From positions 41,604-105,603 of the forward strand of contig MAAU01000059.1 of assembly GCA_002162825.1 (NCBI GenBank): 64,000 bases of DNA. Reading direction: 5' to 3'. A model generated the notes under the pieces. The model did not search any database and had not been told where the DNA came from. It saw nothing but the letters and a program-made list of their open reading frames with translations. Positions 20,833 through 31,388 of this stretch are shown piece after piece. Numbering within the stretch: position 1 is the stretch's first letter; every line of letters begins with the position of its first letter. A program made the translations under genes and the position numbers. Source of the DNA: Gammaproteobacteria bacterium 54_18_T64 (lineage in GTDB: Bacteria; Pseudomonadota; Gammaproteobacteria; Pseudomonadales; Porticoccaceae).

Positions 20833-22311
20833 ATGTCACTGGCCGTCATTTACACACGGGCAAAATCTGGCATTAGCGCACCATTGGTCACGGTGGAAGT
20901 CCACCTCTCCAACGGTCTACCCAGTCTCAGTATCGTTGGCTTGCCTGAAGCGGCGGTAAAGGAAAGCAAGGACAGGGTACGCAGCGCCTTGCTAAACAGT
21001 CACTTCGAATTTCCCGCACGGCGCATCACCATCAACCTGGCCCCCGCCGACCTACCCAAGGAAGGTGGTCGCTTTGACCTACCCATAGCACTGGGCATAC
21101 TCGCCGCCTCGGGACAACTGCCACTAGACATACTAAAAGAGCACGAATTTATTGGTGAACTGGCTCTTTCTGGCGAGCTGAGACCCGTCGATGGTATTTT
21201 GCCGAGCGCTCTTGCCTGCGGTAAAAACCAGCGCAAGATGATATTGCCCCAGGCCAACGGCCGCGAGGCAGCCCTCGCGAGCAAGACTGCCGTTTGCACC
21301 GCCCAGCACCTCCTGGAAGTTTGCGCTCATTTACAGGGTAGGGAGACTTTGCCTCTGCAAAGTCACTATCAAGAAACTGAATTCCCCCTCACCGCAGACA
21401 TCAATGAAGTGATTGGTCAGCACCAGGCCAAGCGCGCACTGGAGATTGCCGCCGCCGGCGCCCACAACCTACTCTTTAGCGGCCCTCCCGGAACGGGAAA
21501 AACCATGCTAGCCAGTCGCCTAGCCAGTATATTACCGCCCCTCGACGAAAGTGATGCCCTGGAAGTTGCCGCCATCTACTCGGTGAGTAATGATCAAACT
21601 CGAACTAATTTTTTTGAACGCCCCTTCCGCTCTCCACACCACACCGCATCGAGCGTATCATTGGTCGGCGGCGGCAGCTCGCCCCGCCCAGGTGAAGTGT
21701 CTAAGGCCCACCACGGCGTACTCTTTCTCGATGAATTACCGGAATTCCCTCGCAAGGTTCTAGAGGTACTAAGAGAGCCCCTGGAATCGGGCTCAATATT
21801 GATAGCCAGGGCGCAGACAAGCATCGAGTATCCCGCCAATTTTATGCTGATCGCGGCAATGAACCCCTGCCCCTGTGGCTATTTCGGCGAGCAGCGCTGC
21901 AGCTGTACTCCCGGTGTAGTCAATCGTTACCGGGATAAAATATCGGGGCCACTACTGGATAGAATAGACCTTCAAGTCCATGTACCCCGCGTACCTCACC
22001 GCGAGTTAACGGCCACCAAGCCAGCGACAGAAAGTAGTACATGCATACGCGAGCGCGTGGTCGCGGCGAGACAAAAACAACAGCTTCGCCAAGCCAGCCT
22101 CAACGCCCAACTATCTCGCAAACAACTGGATCAGTTCTGCCGGCTCAACGGGGAGCAGCGTGAAATGATGAACACGGCCATTGAACGTTTGGATCTTTCG
22201 GCTCGTGGCTTTCACCGGGTATTGAAAGTTGCTCGTACCATTGCCGATATTGAAAACCAGGATGAAATCCAAAACCAACACCTGCACGAAGCCCTGGCCT
22301 ACCGCCTGTAA
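20833..22311 (+). CDS. comM: YifB/ComM family Mg chelatase-like AAA ATPase
   Basis: GPPGTGKTMLASRLASILPP, RPFRSPHHTASSVSLVGGG, MNPCPCGYFG; RBS aaggaagatct before ATG. Confidence 0.94.
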   Translation: MSLAVIYTRAKSGISAPLVTVEVHLSNGLPSLSIVGLPEAAVKESKDRVRSALLNSHFEFPARRITINLAPADLPKEGGRFDLPIALGILAASGQLPLDILKEHEFIGELALSGELRPVDGILPSALACGKNQRKMILPQANGREAALASKTAVCTAQHLLEVCAHLQGRETLPLQSHYQETEFPLTADINEVIGQHQAKRALEIAAAGAHNLLFSGPPGTGKTMLASRLASILPPLDESDALEVAAIYSVSNDQTRTNFFERPFRSPHHTASSVSLVGGGSSPRPGEVSKAHHGVLFLDELPEFPRKVLEVLREPLESGSILIARAQTSIEYPANFMLIAAMNPCPCGYFGEQRCSCTPGVVNRYRDKISGPLLDRIDLQVHVPRVPHRELTATKPATESSTCIRERVVAARQKQQLRQASLNAQLSRKQLDQFCRLNGEQREMMNTAIERLDLSARGFHRVLKVARTIADIENQDEIQNQHLHEALAYRL

Positions 22312-22340
22312 GCCCGCGGTACAGCTCGAGCGCCTGGGAA

Positions 22341-22550
22341 TTAATGGTCGAGGCGGAAACCGACTTTGATGGTAGCCTGCCAATGTTTTACTTTTCCATC
22401 TTCGATATAACCGCGACTCTCAACCACTTGAAACCAGTGTAAATGCTTAATTGTCTTAGTCGCTTCCGCGATGGCTGCGCTGATCGCGTCGTCAGTACCT
22501 GTGGTCGAGCTACCTGTCACTTCGATATGCTTATAGATATGTCCGGGCAT
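22341..22550 (-). CDS. Dodecin family flavin-binding protein
   Basis: MPGHIYKHIEVTGSSTTGTDDAISAAIAEATKTIKHLHWFQVVESRGYIEDGKVKHWQATIKVGFRL matches dodecin pattern; start trimmed. Confidence 0.9.
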   Translation of the reverse strand: MPGHIYKHIEVTGSSTTGTDDAISAAIAEATKTIKHLHWFQVVESRGYIEDGKVKHWQATIKVGFRLDH

Positions 22551-22721
22551 CATGAAATCCTCTAAGCCAATCATTTCAACACCAGCCCGAGCAAAAAACC
22601 GCGCCGGAATCGGATAGTGCGCGCACCCTTGATTGAGCATTCGCCACTACCCAGAGCTTAGACAAAGGCCCTTCATCCCGCCAATAACTTTACTATTTTT
22701 TGTTTTAGAAACCGTGCTCAA

Positions 22722-25220
22722 TCAAAAATATTTAGCGCTAAATTCACTCGCAGGCACGGGCCTGGAATAGAGAAAACCCTGGAATATCTGACAACCGATG
22801 GCATGTAAAAAACTGGCCTGCTCACTGTTTTCGACACCTTCAGCAACAGGACTCAGAGAGAAGTGACGGGCAATATCCATAATTGTTTTTACAATGGCCG
22901 CATCATCTTTGTCGCTAATAATATTACGCACGTAGGTCTTATCAATTTTTATTTCATCGAGGGGCAGGCGTTTCAAATAATACAGGGAGGAGTAACCCGT
23001 GCCAAAGTCGTCAATGGCTATCTTCACACCCAATTGTTTTAATTGATTGAGCTTTTCGACGGTTTCATCAATATCTTCTATTAACATGCCCTCGGTAATT
23101 TCTAGCATGATACTTTCCGGGAGCACATTATTGCGCTGAATAACATCCTCTATACTGAAGACGAAGTCTTTGCGCCTAAATTGTACGGGACTAATATTCA
23201 CCGAGACGCTAAAACCCTGCTTTAAACAAGCCGTATCTTGCCAAGTTTTTAACTGGGCACAGGTCGCCTCCATCACCCATTGTCCAATGTCGACAATCAA
23301 GCCCGTCTCCTCGGCAATACCGATAAACTCAACCGGCGGAATCATGCCCTTATCGGCATGTTGCCAACGAATAAGAGCTTCCGCCCCCAAGGGCTGTCCC
23401 GCGCTGTCTACCTTGGGTTGATAATATAATTCAAACTCCTGTTGCTTAATGGCATGGCGTAAATCCTGCTCGATAAGCACGCGTTTGTCGGCGTCTTGCT
23501 GCTGCTCGGCGCGATAAAAAGCCACCGCATTACGACCATTTTGCTTTGCCTGATACATCGCAACATCGGCATTTTGTATCACCTTTTCCGCCGTATCGCC
23601 GTCCTGGGGGAAAACCGCCAGGCCAATACTGGACGACATATGGTAATTGAGGCCATTGATAATATAGTCATCGGCCAGTGTTGCGCGCAACTTGTCGGCA
23701 ATCACTCGCGCCTTGTGAGCCACCATATGGGCACCCCCGGCAATAATCGGCACCACCACCACAAACTCATCGCCGCCGATACGAGCAACGGTGTCATCGG
23801 TACGAAAAACATCCAACAATCGCCGCGCCACTTCTATCAATAAAATATCGCCACTGGCATGGCCCAGGCTGTCATTGAGTAACTTGAAGCGATCCAGATC
23901 GAGATAAAACACCGCGCCACTGGTGGCGTTTCTTTTCGATGATGCGCAATACTGGTGCAGCCTATCCAGCAACAAACGGCGATTGGCCAGTTTTGTCAGT
24001 GGGTCGTAATAGGCCAGGCGGCTGATTTCTTGCTGGGCATTTTTGTACTCCGTGATATTGGACACGGCTGCACGCACCATGACGGGCCGCTCATTGCTAT
24101 CGCATTCCACCTGGCCCTGAGTTCGTAGCCAGAGCAGATCCCCCTGTGGTCGCTGAAAACGACTCTCCATTTCAAAGGGTCGGCCAGCGCCAATATCCTC
24201 AAGCACCGTCACCAGTAATTCCACGTCATCCTCGAACACGAGACTGCGCAGGCCATTAAAACTGGTTGGCAGCGCCTCATCAGACAGCCCGAATAACTGG
24301 CTAGCACCATCAGACCAGGACATTTTATCCGTGGAAATATCGGCTTCCCAAATGACAATGCCACCCGCCTTGGTGGCCAGGCGTGTCATTTGCTCCTTGT
24401 GTGCCAGTTCATCCAGTAGGCCCTGTCGCTCGAGTTCCATGCGCTTGCGATCGGTAATATCCCGAACATTGGCAAACGTCAGCCGCCTGCCGTAGTAATC
24501 AAAACCGCTAAAGCTCACCTCCACTTCGCGGGGCTCGCCATTGGGCAAGCAAAGCAACCACTCAATGGTACCAATACGCCCCCTTTCGAGCGCTGATAAA
24601 ACACGGTTTAACTTTTCAACGGCCTCTATGCCGTCACTTTGCACGTCCATCGACAATTCGGTAATGGGCAAACCCACCAGTTCATTCTTGTCACGCTGAG
24701 AAAGGCGGGCAAACTGCTCATTACAGGCCTCGATATGGCCGCCGTCTAGCACCACTGCCGCCTCCGGCAAAGAGTCAATAAGCTGGCGAAAAGATTTTTC
24801 CGATTCCGGAGCAACAATGATTTTGGGTATCAAACCACCGATTTCCTGACAGTTCACAAGATAGTGCCCCGGATCATCTTCTTGGCTGGGAAGGTGTGCC
24901 AGTGTTTCCACCAACTCAATATGCCGACCATCCCAGGTATCACGCAGGGTTTTTCCCGTATAGCTATTCACCGCTTCATCGCTGGGCGAATCGTCCCCAG
25001 CACACGAGTGTAGGAAATCGAGAAAGCCTATATCTTCCTGCTCGACATAGAGCTCATCCAGTGTCGAGCCAATCAACATATCGGCAGGAAAGCCCGTCAG
25101 CTTTAAAAATGCCGGATTGACCTTGATTATTTTCCGTGTCGCATCAGCGATAACAGACGGCTGGCCGGCGTCAAAAGCCAATGCCGCAACCGCTGTATTA
25201 GCGTCGCTCATTTTTTGCAT
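22722..25220 (-). CDS. PAS-containing GGDEF/EAL cyclic-di-GMP turnover protein
   Basis: PAS-like repeats, ARIGGDEFVVVV with preceding RTDD (RxxD), LGAEALIRWQ, IDDFGTGYSSLYYLKRLPLDEIKIDKTYV, EGVE. Confidence 0.95.
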   Translation of the reverse strand: MQKMSDANTAVAALAFDAGQPSVIADATRKIIKVNPAFLKLTGFPADMLIGSTLDELYVEQEDIGFLDFLHSCAGDDSPSDEAVNSYTGKTLRDTWDGRHIELVETLAHLPSQEDDPGHYLVNCQEIGGLIPKIIVAPESEKSFRQLIDSLPEAAVVLDGGHIEACNEQFARLSQRDKNELVGLPITELSMDVQSDGIEAVEKLNRVLSALERGRIGTIEWLLCLPNGEPREVEVSFSGFDYYGRRLTFANVRDITDRKRMELERQGLLDELAHKEQMTRLATKAGGIVIWEADISTDKMSWSDGASQLFGLSDEALPTSFNGLRSLVFEDDVELLVTVLEDIGAGRPFEMESRFQRPQGDLLWLRTQGQVECDSNERPVMVRAAVSNITEYKNAQQEISRLAYYDPLTKLANRRLLLDRLHQYCASSKRNATSGAVFYLDLDRFKLLNDSLGHASGDILLIEVARRLLDVFRTDDTVARIGGDEFVVVVPIIAGGAHMVAHKARVIADKLRATLADDYIINGLNYHMSSSIGLAVFPQDGDTAEKVIQNADVAMYQAKQNGRNAVAFYRAEQQQDADKRVLIEQDLRHAIKQQEFELYYQPKVDSAGQPLGAEALIRWQHADKGMIPPVEFIGIAEETGLIVDIGQWVMEATCAQLKTWQDTACLKQGFSVSVNISPVQFRRKDFVFSIEDVIQRNNVLPESIMLEITEGMLIEDIDETVEKLNQLKQLGVKIAIDDFGTGYSSLYYLKRLPLDEIKIDKTYVRNIISDKDDAAIVKTIMDIARHFSLSPVAEGVENSEQASFLHAIGCQIFQGFLYSRPVPASEFSAKYF

Positions 25221-25291
25221 GTCAGCCCCTGCAATATCCGGTCATTACAGTGACTCACATTTTTTAACTACTTTCATCAATGCACCCGCCC

Positions 25292-25882
25292 TCACAAAGG
25301 TTTCGGCTCAGGGAATTTCATGCGATTCGCGGCCTTTTTTTCTTCACTTTTGCGTAGCAAAATTAATGTCGCACCCAAACCACCACTGTGCCGAGGCGCG
25401 CTGTGGAAGGCCAGAACCTCCGGCAGCTGTGGCAACCAATAATTGACACAACTTTTCAACAGTGCCGGGTTTTCCCTGTGCTCACCTTTGCCGTGGGTAA
25501 TTGAGCCACAGCGAATATTGTGAGCGACACAATCACGGACAAAATGCAGTACTTCTATTCGCGCTTGCACGACCGTTAGACGGTGTAAATCCAAACTCGA
25601 CTCAACGCTATAGCGGCCCTGCTTTAAGTGACGAAAAACACCGTGCTGAACCCCATCCCGTTTAAAGGATAGGGTGTCGAGAGCCTTGACCCGAGGTACA
25701 TGCTCTGCTCCTGGAAGGAAATCATCCTCATTCTCACTCACTTTGACAGCTGCCATGCGCCGCGACACTAGTGTCGGACTATTTCTATCCACCAGAATTT
25801 TCAAGCCAAGCCCAAGCTGGGTGACGGGCTCAACATCACCGACGAACTCACGAAACAGTTTTTTTTCTTCTTCTTCGATCAT
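25292..25882 (-). CDS. Smr domain DNA endonuclease SmrA-like
   Basis: SLDLHRLTVVQARIEVLHFVRDCVAHNIRCGSITHGKGE...LAFHSAPRHSGGLGATLILLR. Confidence 0.9.
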   Translation of the reverse strand: MIEEEEKKLFREFVGDVEPVTQLGLGLKILVDRNSPTLVSRRMAAVKVSENEDDFLPGAEHVPRVKALDTLSFKRDGVQHGVFRHLKQGRYSVESSLDLHRLTVVQARIEVLHFVRDCVAHNIRCGSITHGKGEHRENPALLKSCVNYWLPQLPEVLAFHSAPRHSGGLGATLILLRKSEEKKAANRMKFPEPKPL

Positions 25883-26043
25883 CGCCCTTTACTCTCACCG
25901 TCAATTGACTCACTGAGCACAACTGGGTGATTCTAACAGCCCCCCTCTTCAGAAGGTGTGTACTCTCTAACACTTACTAATATCCATACCCCAAAAACAA
26001 GCATATTTCCCTCTCGCGATAGTAATTTAAGCCTGGGCGGAAA

Positions 26044-27507
26044 CTACAAATACGGCGAAAAAAGCCAGCAAAGGGCGTCTCGGCTCCGTGACAGCAGCGA
26101 GCGACCATCCAGATCAGACAGGCCTAACTCCACTCCGCCGGCGACCCTCCGTTCAAACTCCTGTTCCAACTCTACGGCCAGCAGTGGGTCATATATTTCA
26201 ACACTGAGCTCATAGTTTAAACGCAGGCTACGGGAGTCAAGATTAGCCGAGCCAATCAGTAAATACTGCCCATCCACCAAAAACAACTTGCTGTGGTTAA
26301 AGGGCGGGGCCTGGTAGACAACCCTGACATTGTAGTAAAGCAGTTCCCAAAGCATGTTACGCATGGCCCAATGGACGTAGGGCAAATTGTTTTTCTCCGG
26401 TAGTACCAGCGTCACCACCACACCGCGCAAGGCGGCTGTTTGCAGGGCCGTCAGCATTTCTCGCGGCGGCAAAAAATAGGGTGTCATGATGCGAATCGAC
26501 GACTTGGCCTGTGCTATCGCCGCCATGAGCACATGGCTGAGTTTGTCGAGGTTCATATCCGGCCCATCGACAATCACCCGACAGCGACTGTCACCGCACT
26601 CACTAGGCTCAGTACTGCCTGCTTTCACTACTCTACCACTTGCCAACTGCCAGGTTTGAGTAAAGCCAGCCGTCAGCTGGGCGACGATGGGGCCTTGAAA
26701 CTGAAAGTGAATATCGGCCGTCTTTTTTTTGTTCGCACTTTCTGCGACAAGATGCCGGTCACCCAGGTTCATGCCACCGGTAAAGGCTATTTGGCCATCG
26801 ACCAGCAATAATTTTCGATGGTTGCGCAGGTTAAAACCCGGCAACACCGGCATTAAACGAGGTGGGTGAAAGCGCTCGACACGGATACCGCGACGACGCA
26901 AGCGGCTGCTAATCCGCGGCCAGGAGTAGAGATCACCCATGCCATCGACAATCACCCTCACCGCGGCACCGCGACTTTGGGCGCCGTAAAGGGCCTCTGC
27001 AAATGCCCCACCCGAAGCATTACTTTCAAAAATATAGGTACTTAAATCGACGCTCCTCTCCGCCCCGTTGATGGCATCTAACATCGCGGGAAAGGCCTGC
27101 TCACCATTGCGTAAAATCACCACTCGATTCCCCTCCAGCAAGGGTAAGCCCGTGAGCGCATAGGTAGCACGAATTAGTGGGCTAAATTCGTTTTGCACCT
27201 TGCCATAGCAAGGTATCTCAGACAGGGGTTCTTCACCCCGCTCGAAGTCGACAAAGCGGCGCTGGTGGGCACCATCCCGCCACAGCTGAGCCCGGTGGTG
27301 AACGCGGTTAATACCAAACAAAAAATACAGGGCCGGGCCAATAATGGGGAACAACAAACAGACGCCGATCCAGCCCATCGCAGCGCGGGGATCGCGCTTA
27401 TAGAGCAGCGCGTGCCACATGGTGACAGGGGCGAGGACGAGCGCGAGGGCAATCAGGCTATTGACCATAAGGTCGAGCCCATTGACCTCGCTTAACGCTA
27501 TCATCAA
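26044..27507 (-). CDS. cls: Cardiolipin synthase (phospholipase D superfamily)
   Basis: Two HKD motifs: NHRKLLLVDGQIAFTGGMNLGD and FNHSKLFLVDGQYLLIGSANLDSRS; N-terminal TM pair. Confidence 0.93.
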   Translation of the reverse strand: MMIALSEVNGLDLMVNSLIALALVLAPVTMWHALLYKRDPRAAMGWIGVCLLFPIIGPALYFLFGINRVHHRAQLWRDGAHQRRFVDFERGEEPLSEIPCYGKVQNEFSPLIRATYALTGLPLLEGNRVVILRNGEQAFPAMLDAINGAERSVDLSTYIFESNASGGAFAEALYGAQSRGAAVRVIVDGMGDLYSWPRISSRLRRRGIRVERFHPPRLMPVLPGFNLRNHRKLLLVDGQIAFTGGMNLGDRHLVAESANKKKTADIHFQFQGPIVAQLTAGFTQTWQLASGRVVKAGSTEPSECGDSRCRVIVDGPDMNLDKLSHVLMAAIAQAKSSIRIMTPYFLPPREMLTALQTAALRGVVVTLVLPEKNNLPYVHWAMRNMLWELLYYNVRVVYQAPPFNHSKLFLVDGQYLLIGSANLDSRSLRLNYELSVEIYDPLLAVELEQEFERRVAGGVELGLSDLDGRSLLSRSRDALCWLFSPYL

Positions 27508-27646
27508 GCAGAGTGCTCTTGTTTTATAGTAGGCTCCTATTGATATAGCAGGCTGAGGTTCTCAGTATGGTGCCGATAAGCAACAATAACAATTTAACAA
27601 GCTGCCCCACATTCAACAGAAGTTCGGGGCCCTAAAAGGAGCACCT

Positions 27647-28150
27647 ATGCATTCGCTACTAACATTAGGCAAGCCCGTGGGCGAGTTGCTAAAACAAGGC
27701 AACCAAACCTTGGCCGTTTGCGAGTCATCCATTGCCGGTTTGCTATCGGCCGCGCTGGTCTCCGTGCCCGGGGCATCGGCCTATTTTCTCGGTGGTACAG
27801 TCGTCTACACCCTCGAATCTCGTCGCCAATTCCTCGACATGAGCGATAGCGATATGAAGGGAGTTCGCAGTGCCACGGAAAAATATGCCCTGCTCTGTGC
27901 CCGCAGTATTCACAACACACTGGGCGGTACCTGGGCCCTGGCCGAAACCGGTGCCACCGGCCCCGCTGCCAATCCCTATAAAGACCCTCCGGGTACAGCC
28001 TGGTTCGCTGTCACCGGTCCCATTGAGAAAACCCTGCAAATTAAAACCGGCCATAATAAGCGTGAAGAAAATATGTGGCAGTTTGCCGCAGCGGCCCTGG
28101 GCCTACTTGAAGAGTACATCTGCGAGGCTGCAACACTCGGCAATAGCTAA
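27647..28150 (+). CDS. CinA C-terminal domain family protein (PncC-like nicotinamide-nucleotide amidohydrolase)
   Basis: LAVCESSIAGLLSAALVSVPGASAYFLGGTVVYT...WALAETGATGPAANPY. Confidence 0.85.
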   Translation: MHSLLTLGKPVGELLKQGNQTLAVCESSIAGLLSAALVSVPGASAYFLGGTVVYTLESRRQFLDMSDSDMKGVRSATEKYALLCARSIHNTLGGTWALAETGATGPAANPYKDPPGTAWFAVTGPIEKTLQIKTGHNKREENMWQFAAAALGLLEEYICEAATLGNS

Positions 28151-28160
28151 AGACGCATAA

Positions 28161-28790
28161 CTACAATAAGTGGCTACGGTTTTTTGCCATTATAATAAGA
28201 AACAAATCGCTATTGACCAAACTACCCAGCCAACGCCGAACAGCAGGTAGGGCCTGAGTCTCAAACCAGAGCCCATCGGTATTGGCAAACTGGCGCACAA
28301 AGGGAAAGGTGGCAATATCGACAAAGCTCACTTGCGAGCCCAGTAAATAGGCATTGTCATTCAACTGAACATTTAATTTATAGAGGAAATCCATTCCCCT
28401 ATCTCGCGCCTCAGCACTATCGCCGCCGGGAAAGCGCTGGGGATATTTATAGCGGTCGAGGGCCGCTTTAAAACTACCATCATTTTCGTCAATGAGTGAT
28501 TGACTAAGCCGGAATGATGTCGGCAGCCAGGCTGCCGGGTCATTCTGGACCAGTGCCCAATGCATAATATCCAGGCTTTCATCGAGCACCTCTCCCGATG
28601 GTAGTTGCAATACCGGTACCGATCCCTTCGGTGAGAGCAGAAGCATTGCCGCCGGTTTTGCCTTTAATTCAACTTCGACCAGCTCACACTGCACACCCGC
28701 CTGGTAGAGGGCCATACGAGCACGCATGGCATAGGGGCAGCGCCGGAAACTATAGAGTAGTGGGTACAAGTCCCTGCCTTTACTCAACAT
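28161..28790 (-). CDS. Glutathione S-transferase family protein
   Basis: LYSFRRCPYAMRARMALYQAGVQCELVEVELKAKPAAMLLLSPKGSVPVLQLPSGEVLDESLDIMHW. Confidence 0.9.
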   Translation of the reverse strand: MLSKGRDLYPLLYSFRRCPYAMRARMALYQAGVQCELVEVELKAKPAAMLLLSPKGSVPVLQLPSGEVLDESLDIMHWALVQNDPAAWLPTSFRLSQSLIDENDGSFKAALDRYKYPQRFPGGDSAEARDRGMDFLYKLNVQLNDNAYLLGSQVSFVDIATFPFVRQFANTDGLWFETQALPAVRRWLGSLVNSDLFLIIMAKNRSHLL

Positions 28791-28831
28791 TACACCACCT
28801 CCGCCAGTCAGGCCCGTAGTTTTTCATGACC

Positions 28832-28879
28832 AAAAAAAGCCCCATTTTGAAAGCGAAACATCACTTTCAAAATGGGGCT
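28832..28879 (-). terminator. Intrinsic terminator after the minus-strand fadB-like gene
   Basis: Perfect 16-bp stem AGCCCCATTTTGAAAG / CTTTCAAAATGGGGCT, 10-nt loop, U-tract on the minus-strand RNA. Confidence 0.88.
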
Positions 28880-28920
28880 ACACATAACACTAACCGGCTA
28901 TTTAAGTGGCTAGCTGGGTA

Positions 28921-31005
28921 CTACAGGTCGTAAAAACCCTTACCTTCCTTCGCCAGTTTCGCCAATAATGGTGCCGGTTGCCAGTAGTGATCGCCAAACT
29001 GCTTGGCGTATTTGGCGTAGGCGTCGACGATATTTTGCAGGCCAATCTGATCTGCCCAGAACATGGGGCCGCCCTTATAACCGGGAAAGCCGTAGCCATT
29101 AATCCAGATAATGTCGATATCCAGCGGCCGCGCGGCAATACCCTCTTCGAGGATAAGCGCACCTTCGTTAATCATCGGATACAGGCAACGTTCTAGAATT
29201 TCCTGATCGCTAATGTCGCGCTGCGCTATGCCCGCTTCTTTGGCACACTCGGCAATTAAGGCTTTAACAATGGGGTCGGGAATGGGCGTGCGGCCATCCT
29301 CGTATTTATAGACACCGGCATTGGTTTTTTGCCCGTGACGGCCTAACTCAACAATTTTATCGATCCACACCGAGTCGCGTTTTTCGACCTTACCCGCCTT
29401 GCGACGCTCTTCCCGTACCTTATAACCGACATCCAGCCCCGCCATATCGGCCATAGTGAAGGCACCCATGGGGAAGCCGAAATCGAACAAGATTTTATCA
29501 ACCTGTTCGGGGCTAGCACCCTCTTCAACCAGGTAAGCAGATTCACGGGTGCGCTGGTGCAACATGCGGTTGCCCACAAACCCATCGCAGACGCCGACCA
29601 TGGCGCCAATTTTTCCAATGCGCTTGGAAAAGCTCATCACTGTCGCAATCACATCGTCGGCCGTAAGTTCACCGCGTACATTTTCCAGCAGGCGCATGAC
29701 GTTAGCCGGACTAAAAAAGTGCATGCCAATCACGTCCTGTGGTCGGCTGGTTACATTGGCAATTTCATCGACGTCGAGAGTTGAGGTATTGCTGGCGAGA
29801 ATGGCGCCGGAGCGACAAACGCTATCGAGCTTTTTAAAGACTTCCTTTTTAACATCCATATTCTCGAACACGGCTTCAATCACAATATCGACATCTTTAA
29901 TGTCATCGTAGCTCAGTGTTGGCTCAATCAAGGCCATGCGTTTTTCAACATCCGCCATGGAGATACGGCCTTTTTTCGCGGTATTTTCGTAGTTTTTACG
30001 AATTAAAGCGATGCCTTTATCGAGAAATTCCTGCTTCATTTCCAGCAACTTAACGGGGATACCGGCATTGGCGAAGTTCATCGCAATACCACCGCCCATG
30101 GTGCCAGCACCAACAACGGCGCCACAATTAATCTCACGCTTTACCGTGTCTTTCGCCAAGCCAGGCACCTTTGCCACTTCGCGCTCGGCAAAGAAAATAT
30201 GACGCTGTGACGCGGATTCTGAAGACCTCATTAATTCCATAAATAATTCTTCTTCGCGTGCCATGCCTTTATCAAAGGGCAATTCAAAGGCAGCGCGAAT
30301 CGATTTAATAATATGGAAGGGCGCGAGAAAACCGCGCTGCTTACGGGCGATGCTTTTCTCAAAGTTGTCGAACACCTCGGAACCTGCAGCCTCGGGCGCA
30401 ATATCTCTAATGGCGCGCGGGCCGCTACCATCGGCCAGTAATTTTTCAGCATAAGCAATGGCGGCTGCTTCAAGATCACCATCGACAATCTCATCGACAA
30501 TACCCAACTCAAGGGCTTTGGCCGCTGGCACATGACCACCACCAACAATCAACTCAAGTGCTGCTTGCGCACCGACCAAACGCGGCAGGCGCTGGGTGCC
30601 ACCGGCACCGGGCAACAGACCGAGGTGAACTTCGGGCAAGCCGACTTTGGCCGAGGACAGAGCAACGCGGTAGTGACAACCCAGGGCTACTTCCAATCCG
30701 CCACCGAGGGCAGTACCATGAATCGCGGCAACAATAGGCTTAGCTGCCGTTTCCATATTGCCAATCACGGGCACTAAACCCGGCTCGCCCATGCCCTTGG
30801 CGAACTCATTAATATCGGCACCGGCAATAAACGTTCTGCCTTCGCAGATCAGCACCATGGCTTTAACGCCGTCATCGGCGAGGCCCTGCTCAACACAGGT
30901 TTTCAGGCCCGCTCGCACCGACTGGTTAAGGGCGTTAACGGGGGGATTGTTAACTTTAATCAGGCCAATTGCGCCCTGCTTTGAAAAACTCACGGTATTA
31001 GACAT
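28921..31005 (-). CDS. Bifunctional enoyl-CoA hydratase / 3-hydroxyacyl-CoA dehydrogenase
   Basis: N-terminal crotonase motif ([21 protein letters not shown]) and C-terminal HCDH ([40 protein letters not shown]). Confidence 0.93.
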   Translation of the reverse strand: MSNTVSFSKQGAIGLIKVNNPPVNALNQSVRAGLKTCVEQGLADDGVKAMVLICEGRTFIAGADINEFAKGMGEPGLVPVIGNMETAAKPIVAAIHGTALGGGLEVALGCHYRVALSSAKVGLPEVHLGLLPGAGGTQRLPRLVGAQAALELIVGGGHVPAAKALELGIVDEIVDGDLEAAAIAYAEKLLADGSGPRAIRDIAPEAAGSEVFDNFEKSIARKQRGFLAPFHIIKSIRAAFELPFDKGMAREEELFMELMRSSESASQRHIFFAEREVAKVPGLAKDTVKREINCGAVVGAGTMGGGIAMNFANAGIPVKLLEMKQEFLDKGIALIRKNYENTAKKGRISMADVEKRMALIEPTLSYDDIKDVDIVIEAVFENMDVKKEVFKKLDSVCRSGAILASNTSTLDVDEIANVTSRPQDVIGMHFFSPANVMRLLENVRGELTADDVIATVMSFSKRIGKIGAMVGVCDGFVGNRMLHQRTRESAYLVEEGASPEQVDKILFDFGFPMGAFTMADMAGLDVGYKVREERRKAGKVEKRDSVWIDKIVELGRHGQKTNAGVYKYEDGRTPIPDPIVKALIAECAKEAGIAQRDISDQEILERCLYPMINEGALILEEGIAARPLDIDIIWINGYGFPGYKGGPMFWADQIGLQNIVDAYAKYAKQFGDHYWQPAPLLAKLAKEGKGFYDL

Positions 31006-31052
31006 GGTGCTTCCTTATTTTTGCAGTGAATTTGCTTGTAAAACAGCCCGTA

Positions 31053-31349
31053 TTATTTGGCCATATGCTCTTTTAGAGCCGTCACGTAATCTTCTGCGTG
31101 ACGGTGAGTGGAAACGATATCCAGTAGGGTCTGACCCTCGGTATTAGTGGCATTAATATTTCTTTTTGCCGCTGTAAAAAACTTCAAAAAAGTCAAAAAG
31201 TTTTCTGCCCGCATGCCGCGATAGGCCTTTTCAAGCACATGAAAATCGCCATCGACACCCTGCGGCGCATCGTAATCTAAAAAAGTCTTGATACGCTCAT
31301 CATCAAACATCTCACCAAGAACTTTTTGCTTATCTTTTTTTAAAGCCAT
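31053..31349 (-). CDS. Small PA4642-like conserved protein
   Basis: MALKKDKQKVLGEMFDDERIKTFLDYDAPQGVDGDFHVLEKAYRGMRAENF; resembles the PA4642 family from memory. Confidence 0.65.
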   Translation of the reverse strand: MALKKDKQKVLGEMFDDERIKTFLDYDAPQGVDGDFHVLEKAYRGMRAENFLTFLKFFTAAKRNINATNTEGQTLLDIVSTHRHAEDYVTALKEHMAK

Positions 31350-31388
31350 TCTTCAACTACCTAAGTTTAATTACCTGACAAATACGAC

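Noticed and set aside
27553-27565. CTGAG-GTT-CTCAG inverted repeat upstream of the cinA-like gene, considered as a LexA box
   Set aside because: Does not match CTGT-N8-ACAG; short repeat, likely chance.
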